Assembly (NCBI RefSeq): GCF_034344865.1
Contig: NZ_CP133774.1
Span: 7,006,001 to 7,070,000, forward strand
Length of the DNA stretch: 64,000 nt
Reading direction: 5' to 3'
DNA from: Pseudomonas sp. 10S4
Lineage (GTDB): Bacteria > Pseudomonadota > Gammaproteobacteria > Pseudomonadales > Pseudomonadaceae
Positions 9,480 to 18,404 of the stretch are shown here, piece after piece. A model generated the notes under the pieces. It saw only the letters and a list, made by a program, of their open reading frames with translations, was not told the origin of the DNA and ran no database searches. Each line of letters starts with the position of its first letter. Position 1 is the stretch's first letter. Made by a program: the position numbers and the translations under genes.

Positions 9480-9573
9480 CTGTAGGAGCGAAGCTTGCTC
9501 GCGAAGAGGGACTGACATTCAACATTGATGTTGACTGAAAATCCGCCTTCGCGAGCAAGCTTCGCTCCTACAG
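9480..9573. repeat. REPIN (inverted REP pair)
   Basis: Two inverted REP copies (TAGGAGCGAAGCTTGCTCGCGAAG and its complement) flank a ~40-bp spacer with TTGATGTTGACTG. The spacer resembles those at 24680 and 46106. It lies between gpx and msrB. Confidence 0.85.
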
Positions 9574-9581
9574 GGCTCGCA

Positions 9582-9977
9582 TTACGAGCGCGGAACGAGG
9601 TCCAGGCACACCGAGTTGATGCAGTAACGCAGGCCGGTCGGTGGCGGGCCGTCCGGGAATACATGCCCCAGGTGCGCATCGCAGGTGGCGCAGACTACTT
9701 CGGTGCGAATCATGCCGTGGCTGACATCGCGGATCTCGACCATCGCACTGTCGCCAATCGGCGCGTAGAAGCTCGGCCAGCCACAGCCGGAATCAAACTT
9801 GGTTTTCGAATCGAACAACGGCTCGTTGCAGCAGATGCAGTGGTAAACGCCGTCAGTCTTGGTGCCGTTGTACTTGCCGGAGAACGGTCGTTCGGTGCCT
9901 TTGAGGCGACAAACGTTGTATTGCTCCGGATCGAGCATGGCCTTCCATTCTTCCAGGGTTTTTTCCAACTTTTCCAT
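9582..9977 (-). CDS. msrB: Peptide methionine-(R)-S-oxide reductase
   Basis: A 131-residue SelR-domain enzyme that reduces Met-R-sulfoxide in proteins. The two zinc-binding CxxC pairs are visible (CICC and CATC), with the [10 protein letters not shown] core and the catalytic Cys in [14 protein letters not shown] 9977 is preferred because GAGGTG lies at good spacing; GTG 9983 adds two residues. It reads away from the aminotransferase gene and lies next to gpx-ospR, so this is a small oxidative-damage cluster conserved with P. aeruginosa PA2825-PA2827. Confidence 0.95.
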   Translation of the reverse strand: MEKLEKTLEEWKAMLDPEQYNVCRLKGTERPFSGKYNGTKTDGVYHCICCNEPLFDSKTKFDSGCGWPSFYAPIGDSAMVEIRDVSHGMIRTEVVCATCDAHLGHVFPDGPPPTGLRYCINSVCLDLVPRS

Positions 9978-10203
9978 CGTCACACCTCAGCAGCTGAAAA
10001 AGCCCGATCTGTACCTTTTCCACGGATCGGGCGGCACGTATGATTGCGCCTCGTCAAACGCCAGTCTGGCAGCCAGACCACGCGCATTCAAACGGATTTA
10101 TGGGTGCTGCCTCTCAAGGCGTCAGGCCTGTGTGATTACGCAGGATTCCCAGTACGGTAGTTCATACGCCGCCTGGATCGTTCATTTTCGGGAACACATC
10201 GCC

Positions 10204-11415
10204 ATGCAGGTCAGCAAATCGAACAAGCTCGCCAACGTCTGCTACGACATTCGCGGCCCAGTGCTCAAGCACGCCAAACGCCTGGAAGAGGAAGGCCATC
10301 GCATCCTCAAGCTGAACATCGGCAACCCGGCGCCCTTTGGTTTCGAAGCGCCGGATGAAATTCTCCAGGACGTGATCCGTAACCTGCCGACGGCCCAAGG
10401 CTACAGCGACTCCAAGGGTCTGTTCAGTGCGCGCAAGGCCGTCATGCAGTATTACCAGCAGAAGCAGGTCGAAGGCGTCGGCATTGAAGACATCTACCTG
10501 GGCAACGGCGTTTCCGAACTGATCGTGATGTCGATGCAAGCGTTGCTCAACAATGGCGACGAAGTACTGGTGCCGGCTCCCGACTACCCTCTGTGGACCG
10601 CCGCAGTCAGCCTGGCGGGCGGCAACCCGGTGCACTACTTGTGCGATGAGGGCGCCGACTGGTTCCCGGACCTGGCCGACATCAAGGCCAAGATCACCCC
10701 GAACACCAAGGCCCTGGTGATCATCAACCCGAACAACCCGACCGGCGCGGTGTACTCCAAAGAAGTCTTGCTGGGCATGCTCGAATTGGCCCGCTCGCAC
10801 AACCTGGTGGTGTTCTCCGACGAGATCTACGACAAGATCCTCTACGACGACGCCGTGCACATCTGCACCGCCTCCCTGGCGCCGGACTTGCTGTGCCTGA
10901 CCTTCAACGGTCTGTCCAAGTCCTACCGCGTCGCCGGCTTCCGCTCCGGCTGGATCGCCATTTCGGGCCCGAAACACCACGCCCAGAGCTACATCGAAGG
11001 CATCGACATGCTGGCGAACATGCGCCTGTGTGCCAACGTGCCGAGCCAGCACGCGATCCAGACCGCACTGGGTGGCTACCAGAGCATCAATGACCTGGTG
11101 CTGCCTCAGGGTCGCCTGCTGGAACAGCGCAACCGTACCTGGGAATTGCTCAACGACATTCCGGGCGTGAGCTGCGTCAAGCCGATGGGCGCGCTGTATG
11201 CCTTCCCGCGAATTGACCCGAAAGTCTGCCCGATTCACAACGACGAGAAATTCGTCCTCGACCTGCTGCTCTCCGAGAAGCTGCTGGTGGTTCAAGGCAC
11301 GGCTTTCAACTGGCCATGGCCGGATCACTTCCGCGTCGTCACCCTGCCCCGGGTCGATGAACTGGATCAGGCCATCGGCCGGATCGGCAACTTCCTCAAG
11401 ACCTACCGTCAGTAA
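10204..11415 (+). CDS. alaA: PLP-dependent class I/II aminotransferase (AlaA-like)
   Basis: A 403-residue fold-type I aminotransferase. Visible landmarks are NIGNPAPFGF near the N-terminus, NPNNPTGAVY (cofactor and substrate contacts), SDEIYDKILYD, and the Schiff-base lysine at ~239 in NGLSKSYRVAGFRSGW. Homologues such as E. coli AlaA make L-alanine from pyruvate and glutamate; substrate choice cannot be proven from sequence. The start at 10204 fits the family N-terminus; a longer open frame upstream has no family similarity. It diverges from msrB and is followed by a perfect palindrome. Confidence 0.9.
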   Translation: MQVSKSNKLANVCYDIRGPVLKHAKRLEEEGHRILKLNIGNPAPFGFEAPDEILQDVIRNLPTAQGYSDSKGLFSARKAVMQYYQQKQVEGVGIEDIYLGNGVSELIVMSMQALLNNGDEVLVPAPDYPLWTAAVSLAGGNPVHYLCDEGADWFPDLADIKAKITPNTKALVIINPNNPTGAVYSKEVLLGMLELARSHNLVVFSDEIYDKILYDDAVHICTASLAPDLLCLTFNGLSKSYRVAGFRSGWIAISGPKHHAQSYIEGIDMLANMRLCANVPSQHAIQTALGGYQSINDLVLPQGRLLEQRNRTWELLNDIPGVSCVKPMGALYAFPRIDPKVCPIHNDEKFVLDLLLSEKLLVVQGTAFNWPWPDHFRVVTLPRVDELDQAIGRIGNFLKTYRQ

Positions 11416-11424
11416 GCTGACGTT

Positions 11425-11450
11425 CACCGTGCGACCCGGGTCGCACGGTG
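11425..11450. terminator. Perfect 26-bp palindrome after the aminotransferase
   Basis: CACCGTGCGACCC is followed directly by its exact complement, giving a 13-bp stem with no unpaired loop in DNA. It starts 10 bp after the stop codon. There is no T-run, so it is a weak intrinsic terminator at best, and it could instead be a protein-binding site. Confidence 0.45.
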
Positions 11451-11650
11451 ATTAATTCAGCAACACATCTCTGCACCCTGCCGCACATCTTTGTTGCCAT
11501 CGCTGCCTGGTGACCGGTTTCGTGCGCGCGTCCAACAAAGACAGGGGCCACACAGTCAATCGACTGACAAACCCTTCCTGCGTCCACGCCGGAAATGCCC
11601 TGCATACAGCTAAACTATTGCTGTAGGACACAGTTTGAAATAGTCACTCG

Positions 11651-11679
11651 GTTGAATAGCACCGTGCAGCACCTTATAT
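11651..11679 (+). promoter_or_regulatory. Candidate sigma-32 (heat-shock) promoter for htpX
   Basis: GTTGAAT at 11651-11657 and CCTTATAT at 11672-11679 are separated by 14 bp, close to the CTTGAAA-N13/15-CCCCATNT pattern of RpoH promoters. htpX is a known heat-shock gene in E. coli, which supports the reading. The transcription start would fall near 11686, about 40 bp before the ATG. Confidence 0.5.
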
Positions 11680-11725
11680 ACCCCGCAGTACGCTACATCT
11701 TTAGCATGAGGAGATTTCTACAACC

Positions 11726-12613
11726 ATGATGCGCATCCTGCTGTTTTTGGCCACTAACCTGGCGGTCGTGCTGATTGCCAGCATCACCCTGAGCCTTTTC
11801 GGCTTCAACGGGTTCATGGCGGCCAACGGGGTTGATCTCAACCTCAATCAGCTGCTGATTTTCTGTGCGGTCTTTGGTTTCGCCGGTTCCCTGTTCTCGC
11901 TGTTCATCTCCAAGTGGATGGCGAAGATGAGCACCAGCACCCAAATCATCAGCCAGCCGCGCACCCGTCACGAACAATGGCTGCTGCAAACCGTTGAGCA
12001 ACTGTCTCGCGAAGCCGGGATCAAGATGCCCGAAGTCGGGATTTTCCCGGCCTACGAGGCTAACGCCTTCGCTACTGGCTGGAACAAGAACGACGCGTTG
12101 GTTGCGGTCAGCCAAGGCCTGCTCGAGCGGTTCTCGCCGGATGAAGTCAAAGCCGTCCTGGCCCACGAAATCGGGCACGTGGCCAATGGCGACATGGTCA
12201 CCCTGGCGTTGATCCAGGGCGTGGTGAACACCTTTGTGATGTTCTTCGCGCGGATCATCGGCAACTTTGTCGACAAGGTGATCTTCAAGAACGAAGAAGG
12301 CCAGGGAATCGCCTACTACGTGGCGACCATCGTCGCCGAACTGGTGCTGGGTATCCTCGCCAGCTCGATCGTCATGTGGTTCTCGCGTAAACGCGAGTTC
12401 CGTGCCGACGAAGCCGGTGCACGCCTGGCCGGCACCAGCGCGATGATCGGCGCCCTGCAACGCCTGCGAGCCGAACAAGGACTGCCGGTGCACATGCCGG
12501 ACACCTTGAACGCCTTCGGCATCAACGGTGGCGTCAAACAAGGGTTCGCCCGGATGTTCATGAGCCACCCACCGCTGGAAGAGCGTATTGACGCGCTGCG
12601 TCGTCGGGGCTGA
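11726..12613 (+). CDS. htpX: Membrane zinc metalloprotease HtpX
   Basis: A 295-residue M48 protease of the inner membrane, close to the E. coli length. Two N-terminal membrane segments (about 3-25 and 33-57) precede the cytoplasmic catalytic domain with HEIGH (147-151), and further membrane helices lie at ~155-180 and ~195-215. The third zinc ligand is the Glu of KREFRAD (224). HtpX cooperates with FtsH in degrading misfolded membrane proteins. A sigma-32-like promoter lies upstream and a strong terminator follows. The gene order aminotransferase-htpX-tpm matches P. aeruginosa. Confidence 0.96.
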   Translation: MMRILLFLATNLAVVLIASITLSLFGFNGFMAANGVDLNLNQLLIFCAVFGFAGSLFSLFISKWMAKMSTSTQIISQPRTRHEQWLLQTVEQLSREAGIKMPEVGIFPAYEANAFATGWNKNDALVAVSQGLLERFSPDEVKAVLAHEIGHVANGDMVTLALIQGVVNTFVMFFARIIGNFVDKVIFKNEEGQGIAYYVATIVAELVLGILASSIVMWFSRKREFRADEAGARLAGTSAMIGALQRLRAEQGLPVHMPDTLNAFGINGGVKQGFARMFMSHPPLEERIDALRRRG

Positions 12614-12631
12614 GTCGCCCCGCACTAACAG

Positions 12632-12663
12632 AAAAGGCCCGCAGAGATGCGGGCCTTTTTTTG
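12632..12663 (+). terminator. Rho-independent terminator of htpX
   Basis: GGCCCGCA and TGCGGGCC arms with a short loop, followed by a run of T, 19 bp after the htpX stop. Confidence 0.9.
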
Positions 12664-12695
12664 TCTGCTGATTGTTGTGGTATTTATCAGGGCCT

Positions 12696-12762
12696 CTTCG
12701 CGAGCAAGCCCGCTCCCACATTGGAATGCGTTCCCCATGTGGGAGCGGGCTTGCTCGCGAAG
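12696..12762. repeat. REPIN (inverted REP pair, short spacer)
   Basis: Inverted copies of the GTGGGAGCGGGCTTGCTCGCGAAG unit, facing opposite to the long-spacer REPINs, with a ~17-bp spacer. It lies between the convergent htpX and tpm genes. Confidence 0.88.
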
Positions 12763-12785
12763 GCATCGGTACAACCAACACAAAT

Positions 12786-13442
12786 CTATCGGCTGGAAAC
12801 CCGGTAAACCCGCTCTTCAAGCCGCGTAACACCACCTTCCAGGAACTTCCAGCTCTGGCCCAGGATGTCCTGATCTTCCAGAATCTTCAGCTCCCACGAA
12901 GCGCCCAACAACCGTTGCACTTCGTCATCAAGCACAGCAAACGGCGGTCCGTCCATTTGCGCCTGGTCGTAGTCCATGGTGATCAAAAGCCCCAGGGAAT
13001 CCTTTGGCAGAATCCGCTTCAAATGCTCGGCGTATTGCTCACGCATCGTCGGCGGCAAGGCGATCAACGCCGCGCGATCGTACAGCGCGCTGCAATCGGC
13101 GACATCGCCAGCGGTCAGCGCGAAGAAATCACCGCACCAAATCTCGATCGAACCCGCCCGATACACGGTGAAGGGGCCTTGGTCGCTGACGTCAGGGTCA
13201 AATTGATGCTCGTGGAAAAAGTCTTCCACCGCTTTTTCCGACAATTCGACGCCCAACACTTCATGACCACATTTAGCCAGCCACAGCAGGTCCAGGCTTT
13301 TCCCACATAAGGGCACCAGTACGCGCGCGCCCTCCTCCAGGCCCAGTTGCGGCCAGTACCGTTGCAGATATGGATTCACTTCCGGCAGGTGAAAGCCGAT
13401 CTGATTCGACGTCCACCGCTTGTGCCAAAACTCCGGCTGCAT
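12786..13442 (-). CDS. tpm: Thiopurine S-methyltransferase
   Basis: A 218-residue SAM-dependent methyltransferase of the bacterial TPMT family, which in Pseudomonas methylates selenium and tellurium oxyanions as well as thiopurines. The N-terminal [10 protein letters not shown] signature, the SAM-binding loop [12 protein letters not shown] (~40-51) and [11 protein letters not shown] follow the family closely. The start was set at 13442, where similarity begins; eight extra codons upstream are not conserved. It is transcribed divergently from the dioxygenase gene across about 100 bp. Confidence 0.94.
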   Translation of the reverse strand: MQPEFWHKRWTSNQIGFHLPEVNPYLQRYWPQLGLEEGARVLVPLCGKSLDLLWLAKCGHEVLGVELSEKAVEDFFHEHQFDPDVSDQGPFTVYRAGSIEIWCGDFFALTAGDVADCSALYDRAALIALPPTMREQYAEHLKRILPKDSLGLLITMDYDQAQMDGPPFAVLDDEVQRLLGASWELKILEDQDILGQSWKFLEGGVTRLEERVYRVSSR

Positions 13443-13545
13443 AATTAATCCCGAAAATTCGATCAAAAGACGCTAAAACTTATATTAGATTTAGATCAAT
13501 GATCTGACTGAAGATGGTGCCATCTTACCCCTCAGGAGCTCATTC

Positions 13546-14313
13546 ATGTTCCCCAGCCTCTACATATCCCATGGTTCGCCGATGCTGGCACTGGAACCGG
13601 GGGCCAGCGGCCCGGCCCTGGCGCGCTTGGCTGCAGAAATGCCGAAGCCCAAGGCCATCGTGATTGTGTCGGCGCACTGGGAAAGCAACGAGCTGCTGGT
13701 CAGCGGTAACCCGCAGCCTGAAACCTGGCATGACTTCGGCGGCTTCCCAAAGGCCTTGTTCGAAGTGCAATACCCGGCGCCAGGCAATCCACAACTGGCG
13801 GCAGAGGTGGTCGAGTTGCTGAAAGCCGATGACTTGCCTGTGCGCATCGACGCCAAGCGACCGTTCGATCACGGGGTCTGGGTGCCGTTGTCATTGATGT
13901 ACCCGCAGGCCGACATTCCGGTGGTGCAAGTCTCACTGCCAACCCGTGGCGGCCCGGCCCTGCAAACCCGCGTGGGTCATGCGCTGGCCAGTCTGCGCGA
14001 ACAAGGCGTGTTGCTGATCGGCTCCGGCAGCATCACCCACAACCTGCGTGAACTGGACTGGCATGCCGGCCCGGAAAGCGTCGAGCCGTGGGCCAAGGCG
14101 TTCCGTGACTGGATGATTGAAAAACTGGCCGCCAACGATGAAACGGCGTTGCACGATTATCGCCAGCAGGCGCCGAACGCTGTGCGCAACCATCCGAGTG
14201 ATGAGCATTTGCTGCCGTTGTACTTTGCTCGCGGGGCTGGGGGTGAGTTCGGGATTGCGCACCAGGGATTCACCATGGGGGCGCTAGGCATGGACATTTA
14301 TCGTTTCGGGTAA
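13546..14313 (+). CDS. ygiD: Class III extradiol ring-cleavage dioxygenase, DODA/YgiD type
   Basis: A 255-residue LigB-superfamily protein. The metal ligands and acid-base residues of the DODA branch are visible: His9 in SHGSP, His44 in SAHWE, and later histidines in FDHGVWVPL and the HPSDEHLLPL segment. Homologues open the ring of catechol-type substrates such as DOPA; the true substrate here is unknown. A Shine-Dalgarno CAGGAG lies 9 bp before the ATG. It converges on the DEAD helicase gene, with a repeat-type palindrome and a terminator between them. Confidence 0.88.
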   Translation: MFPSLYISHGSPMLALEPGASGPALARLAAEMPKPKAIVIVSAHWESNELLVSGNPQPETWHDFGGFPKALFEVQYPAPGNPQLAAEVVELLKADDLPVRIDAKRPFDHGVWVPLSLMYPQADIPVVQVSLPTRGGPALQTRVGHALASLREQGVLLIGSGSITHNLRELDWHAGPESVEPWAKAFRDWMIEKLAANDETALHDYRQQAPNAVRNHPSDEHLLPLYFARGAGGEFGIAHQGFTMGALGMDIYRFG

Positions 14314-14323
14314 CGTTAAGATC

Positions 14324-14385
14324 AAAAGATCGCAGCCTTCGGCAGCTACGCGCCTGTGGGCGCTGCCGAAGGCTGCGATCTTTTT
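14324..14385. repeat. GATCGCAGCCTTCGGCAG palindromic repeat
   Basis: AAAAGATCGCAGCCTTCGGC and its complement form a long stem ending in a T-run. A second copy lies at 47787-47864, so this is a dispersed repeat that also works as a terminator. It follows the dioxygenase stop by 10 bp. Confidence 0.85.
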
Positions 14386-14390
14386 CAGGC

Positions 14391-14422
14391 AAAAAAATCC
14401 CCGAACCTGTCGGGGATTTTTT
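14391..14422 (-). terminator. Rho-independent terminator, bidirectional, for the DEAD helicase
   Basis: AATCCCCGA and TCGGGGATT arms with flanking A and T runs, 29 bp beyond the helicase stop codon. It should also stop readthrough from the dioxygenase side. Confidence 0.88.
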
Positions 14423-14450
14423 ATGTTCGATCAATCAGCCCGAGAGCGGA

Positions 14451-16124
14451 TTAATCTTCGCGGTAGCGACGCAGCTTCAACTGCTTACCAGCAACGCGAG
14501 TGTCCTTCAGTTTGGTCAGGAGTTTTTCCAGACCATCTTCCGGCAGTTCAACGAGGCTGAAGCTGTCACGCACCTGGATGCGACCGATTGCTTCACGAGC
14601 CAGGCCACCCTCGTTGAGGATAGCGCCCAGCAGGTTCTTGGCAGCGATACCATCACGCGCACCCAGCGCGGTACGGCAACGAGCACGGCCTTCAGCCAAT
14701 GCAACCGGAGCACGACGCTCACGATCACCACGGTCCGGACGATCACCGGTACGCTCTGGACGATCGCCGCGCGGTGCGTTGTTCGGCACCAGTGGACGTT
14801 CTTTCTCGATCGCAGCCAGGGTCAACGCCTGAGCGTTGGTGGCCTTGCGCAGCAGAGCAGCAGCCAGTGCACGCGGAGTGCAACCGATGTCAGCGGTCAG
14901 GCGATCCAGCAGATCACCGTGAGTCGATTCGGCATCAGCAACCAGCGGCGACAGGCTGTTGGTCAATTTCTTGATGCGAGCATCGAGAACAGCTTGGGCG
15001 TCCGGCAGGCGAACTTCAGCAACCTTTTGACCGGTTACACGCTCGATCACTTGCAGCATGCGGCGCTCACGCGGAGTCACCAGCAGCAGTGCACGACCTT
15101 CGCGACCGGCACGGCCAGTACGGCCGATACGGTGAACGTAGGATTCCGGGTCGTACGGCATGTCAACGTTGAACACGTGAGTGATACGCGGAACGTCCAG
15201 ACCACGAGCAGCTACGTCGGTCGCAACAACGATGTCCAGACGGCCATCCTTGAGGGATTCGATCACGCGCTCACGTTGGTTCTGAGCAATGTCACCGTTC
15301 AGCGCAGCGGCTTTGTAGCCTTTGGCTTCCAGGGCACTGGCCAGATCCAGGGTCGCTTGCTTGGTGCGCACGAACATGATCAGGGCGTCGAAGTCTTCAA
15401 CTTCCAGCAGGCTCAATACAGCCGAGGTCTTCTGGTCAGCGTGAACCAACAGGTGAGCCTGTTCGATCGCGGTAACGGTCTGAGTCTTGGTCTGGATCTT
15501 CACGTGCTGCGGATCACGCAGGTGACGCTCGGCAATGGCACGGATCGACTGCGGCAGGGTCGCCGAGAACAATACGGTCTGACGGGTTGGAGGCAGAGCC
15601 TTGAAGATAACTTCGAGGTCGTCCATGAAACCCAGTTTGAGCATTTCGTCCGCCTCGTCGAGAACCAGGTGGTTCACGGTAGACAGGACTTTTTCGTCAC
15701 GACGCAGGTGGTCGCACAGACGACCCGGAGTGGCGACAACAATCTGTGCGCCATTACGGATTGCTTTCAGTTGTGGACCCATAGGGGCGCCGCCGTAAAC
15801 GGCCACAACGGTAACGCCCGGCATTTGCTTGGCGTAGGTTTCGAAAGCGGTTGCTACTTGCAGCGCCAACTCACGGGTTGGCGCCAGGATCAGGGCTTGC
15901 GGCTCGCGCTTAGCAGGATCGATGCGATGCAGGATTGGCAGAGCGAACGCGGCGGTTTTACCGGTACCGGTTTGCGCCTGGCCAATCATGTCGTGGCCGG
16001 CCATGATGATCGGGATCGATTGCTGCTGAATAGCCGAAGGCTCTTCGTAGCCAGTCGCGATGACGGCTGCAAGAATATTCGGATTAAGATTAAAAGCGGC
16101 GAAGCCGCCGGTTTCCTGGGTCAT
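14451..16124 (-). CDS. deaD: DEAD-box RNA helicase (DeaD/CsdA type)
   Basis: A 557-residue ATP-dependent RNA helicase. In order: Q motif (YEEPSAIQQQSIP), motif I AQTGTGKT, Ia PTRELA, DEAD (LDEADEML), SAT, the RecA-2 motifs ARGLDVP and HRIGRTGRAGR, a basic arginine/glycine-rich linker (~435-475) and a C-terminal DbpA-type RNA-binding domain (~485-550) ending KLRRYRED. This order is that of DeaD/CsdA, which acts in ribosome biogenesis and cold adaptation. The start at 16124 gives MTQETGGFAAFNLN. The upstream leader is long (next entry). A long antisense open frame over it is a codon-bias shadow. Confidence 0.95.
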   Translation of the reverse strand: MTQETGGFAAFNLNPNILAAVIATGYEEPSAIQQQSIPIIMAGHDMIGQAQTGTGKTAAFALPILHRIDPAKREPQALILAPTRELALQVATAFETYAKQMPGVTVVAVYGGAPMGPQLKAIRNGAQIVVATPGRLCDHLRRDEKVLSTVNHLVLDEADEMLKLGFMDDLEVIFKALPPTRQTVLFSATLPQSIRAIAERHLRDPQHVKIQTKTQTVTAIEQAHLLVHADQKTSAVLSLLEVEDFDALIMFVRTKQATLDLASALEAKGYKAAALNGDIAQNQRERVIESLKDGRLDIVVATDVAARGLDVPRITHVFNVDMPYDPESYVHRIGRTGRAGREGRALLLVTPRERRMLQVIERVTGQKVAEVRLPDAQAVLDARIKKLTNSLSPLVADAESTHGDLLDRLTADIGCTPRALAAALLRKATNAQALTLAAIEKERPLVPNNAPRGDRPERTGDRPDRGDRERRAPVALAEGRARCRTALGARDGIAAKNLLGAILNEGGLAREAIGRIQVRDSFSLVELPEDGLEKLLTKLKDTRVAGKQLKLRRYRED

Positions 16125-16556
16125 GGGTCTGCCTCTAAGTGCATCCGCAAAGACCCATGCTCCAAAGCTGCGCATGCCGTGTAAGACTCAAGAGTCGCCC
16201 TGGCTGCTTTGTCGGCGGGGATTTGCGAAAACGAATGAATGAAAAAGATTCGTCAAGGAAGAGTCCGCTGTGCGGACGTGCAGCCGAAGCTGACTTCGGG
16301 GAATTGCGCTACCTAAACGCGGCCCGGTTAAAGGCCGGCGCGCACTATACCGGAATTCGCCCAAAAAGGGAGCATTATTTGTCGGAAAAATGACGCATAC
16401 ACCGTTATGTCACAGGCTTTGCGGATAATCGTGCAACGGTCTATTTTTCAAAGGCCCGGCCCTGCTGGCGATGGCGCTAAAACGGTTCACCCTTGAGATA
16501 CAGACCTTCGGTCTGACACCCCCCATCCCGCCCCTTCCCGCCCGAGGAAATGCCTC
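16125..16556 (-). promoter_or_regulatory. Long leader and promoter region of the DEAD helicase gene
   Basis: 432 bases without a gene between the divergent helicase and enoyl-CoA hydratase genes. On the minus strand a TATAGT hexamer at 16344-16349 is a plausible -10 box, which would give a 5' leader of roughly 210 nt. The leader holds GC-rich inverted stretches around 16320-16345. Long leaders with post-transcriptional control are known for deaD/csdA genes; that it applies here is inference. Confidence 0.4.
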
Positions 16557-17347
16557 ATGAATCAGCCCGTTTCCAGCCGTGTCAGCCGCGAACGACGCGG
16601 CCATGTCCTGTTGATCGGCCTGGACCGGGTCGCCAAGCGCAACGCCTTCGACCTTGATCTGCTCAATGAACTGAGCCTGGCCTACGGCGAGTTCGAGGCC
16701 GACAGCGAAGCGCGGGTGGCGATCGTGTTCGGCCATGGCGAGCATTTCACTGCCGGGCTCGACCTGATCAATGCCAGCGCCGCCCTCGCCAACGGTTGGC
16801 AGGCACCACCTGGCGGCTGTGATCCATGGGGGTGTTCGCCGGGCCCAGGGTCAGCAAACCGGTGATTGTCGCCGCCCAGGGTTATTGCCTGACCATTGGC
16901 ATCGAGCTGATGCTGGCCGCCGATATCAACCTCTGTGCCAGCAATACCCGTTTCGCCCAGATGGAAGTGCAGCGCGGGATCTTCCCGTTCGGCGGCGCCA
17001 CCCTGCGTCTGCATCAAGTGGCCGGTTGGGGCAACGCCATGCGCTGGCTACTGACCGGCGATGAATTCGACGCCCATGACGCCTTGCGTCTGGGGCTGGT
17101 GCAGGAAGTCATGGCCAGCGAGGATTTGCTGCCGAGGGCGATTGAACTGGCCGAGCGCATTGCCCGACAGGCGCCGCTGGGGGTTCAGGCGACGCTGATG
17201 TCGGCCAGGCAGGCACGTTACGAAGGGGAAACGGCGGCGGCGCAGGCGTTGCCGCCGATGGTGAAGAAGTTGCTGGCGAGTGAGGATGCAAAGGAAGGCG
17301 TGCGGTCGATGGTTGAGAAGCGACCCGGCGTTTTCAAAGGCTGCTGA
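16557..17347 (+). pseudogene. Enoyl-CoA hydratase/isomerase family protein, frame broken by a one-base deletion
   Basis: The first frame (from ATG 16557) gives an enoyl-CoA hydratase start with HFTAGLDL, and a second frame carries on exactly where it fails, with GPRVSKPVIVAAQGYCLTIG and the rest of the crotonase fold to 17347. The break is in a run of five G at 16828-16832: one more G restores a WGVFAGP reading. With the base added the protein has ~263 residues, full length for crotonase-like enzymes. The expected role is hydration or isomerisation of enoyl-CoA intermediates; the exact substrate is unknown. As P. aeruginosa has the intact gene next to deaD, and other genes in this window show similar indels, a sequencing error is more likely than a real pseudogene. 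Confidence 0.8.
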
Positions 17348-17358
17348 CCACAGCGCTT

Positions 17359-17474
17359 TTGTGGCGAGGGAGCTTGCTCCCGCTGGGCTGCGAAGCGGCC
17401 CCAAAAACCTGGTATTCCATGCAGATTTTGTGAGTGCTGCGCACTCAAGCGGGAGCAAGCTCCTTCGCCACAGG
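17359..17474. repeat. Second-type REP pair (TGTGGCGAGGGAGCTTGCTCCCGCTGGG)
   Basis: Inverted copies of a different palindrome family, TGTGGCGAGGGAGCTTGCTC, with a GGCTGCGAAGCGGCCCC inner segment. The same family occurs at 37654, 57366 and 63581. It lies between two convergent genes. Confidence 0.85.
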
Positions 17475-17487
17475 TAACCTCATCGCT

Positions 17488-18243
17488 TTACGTCGCCGGG
17501 CGAATCGCCTTGATCAAGGACGTCAACGAATACCCCAATCGCGGCGCCAGCCCTTCGGCCCGGGCGATCAAGCCGTCCATGTCCAGTTCCTGATCCAGCT
17601 CCGACGGCACGATCAGGATCACATTGCCCTCCTTCACCGGCAGCTCCCAGTAATGGCGGTGGTAGAGCCCGCGCAACAACGCCGCACCCAGCGGTTTACC
17701 ATCGTCGGTCGCCCACTGATTGATCACCAGCCAGCCACCCGGATTCAAGCGTTTCTGGCAATCGGTCAGAAACCCCCAGGCCAGATGCCCGACGCCGGGC
17801 CCGACATCGGTGTAAAGATCGACGAAAATCAGGTCCGCCGGCTCGGCCGTGTCGAGCAGTTCCAGCGCATCGCCAACCCGGATGTACAACCGAGGATCGT
17901 CATCCAGCCCCAGGTATTCGATGGCCAGGCGTGGCACGTCGGGGCGCAACTCGATGGCTTCGACGTCTTCCAGCGGCAGGAACTTGAGACAGGCCTGGGT
18001 CAGCGTGCCGGCGCCAAGGCCCAGGAACAGCGCGCTTTCCGGCTGTTCATGGCACAACGCGCCGATCAGCATGGCGCGGGTGTAGTCGTACTCCAGCCAG
18101 CTCGGATCGGCAGTGAACACGCAGCTTTGCTCGATGGCATCGCCGAATTCGAGAAAACGGTAATCGGCCACTTCCAGCACGCGAATCACGCCGAACTCAT
18201 CCTGTACCTCGGCGAGCAGATGCTCGACGCGCTCCTCAGTCAT
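17488..18243 (-). CDS. Spermidine-synthase-like SAM/dcSAM-binding protein
   Basis: A 251-residue Rossmann-fold protein of the spermidine synthase/methyltransferase superfamily. The nucleotide-binding segment ALFLGLGAGTLTQACLKF (~91-108), the acidic turn VEAIELRPDV and the DLIFVDLYTD segment match that fold. It lacks an obvious full polyamine-synthase signature and is shorter than typical SpeE (~285 residues), so aminopropyl transfer is uncertain. The gene has its own start at 18243 and diverges from the class II DAHP synthase gene over ~160 bp. Confidence 0.75.
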   Translation of the reverse strand: MTEERVEHLLAEVQDEFGVIRVLEVADYRFLEFGDAIEQSCVFTADPSWLEYDYTRAMLIGALCHEQPESALFLGLGAGTLTQACLKFLPLEDVEAIELRPDVPRLAIEYLGLDDDPRLYIRVGDALELLDTAEPADLIFVDLYTDVGPGVGHLAWGFLTDCQKRLNPGGWLVINQWATDDGKPLGAALLRGLYHRHYWELPVKEGNVILIVPSELDQELDMDGLIARAEGLAPRLGYSLTSLIKAIRPAT

Positions 18244-18404
18244 TTCGTCTCCTGATCGTCACCGGGTCTGCCACTTGGCAAACGGTGACGCAATACACCG
18301 CAACATGAAGCGGCAAAGGCGCGATTGTCCGCGAAGCGACGGGAATAGGTCACGCACTAATTGCTGATAACATGAGCGCCCGTGCGTAAACACTAGAGAA
18401 CGTG

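Larger units (their letters stand above)
11416..11725. other. Intergenic region between aminotransferase and htpX
   Basis: 310 bases without a gene. It carries a perfect palindrome at 11425-11450 just after the aminotransferase stop and a heat-shock-type promoter for htpX near 11651-11679. I see nothing else of note in the stretch between them. Confidence 0.6.

Noticed and set aside
9480..9573. Repeats that could be taken for a CRISPR array here and at the other REP sites
   Set aside because: They are isolated inverted pairs, not regularly spaced direct repeats, and there are no cas genes.
11693..12835. 380-residue minus-strand frame over htpX
   Set aside because: It runs through the htpX terminator and a REPIN, which is typical of a chance open frame.
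14919..16184. 421-residue open frame on the plus strand over the DEAD helicase gene
   Set aside because: It is the antisense shadow of a highly conserved helicase with biased codons; it has no domain and low-complexity composition.
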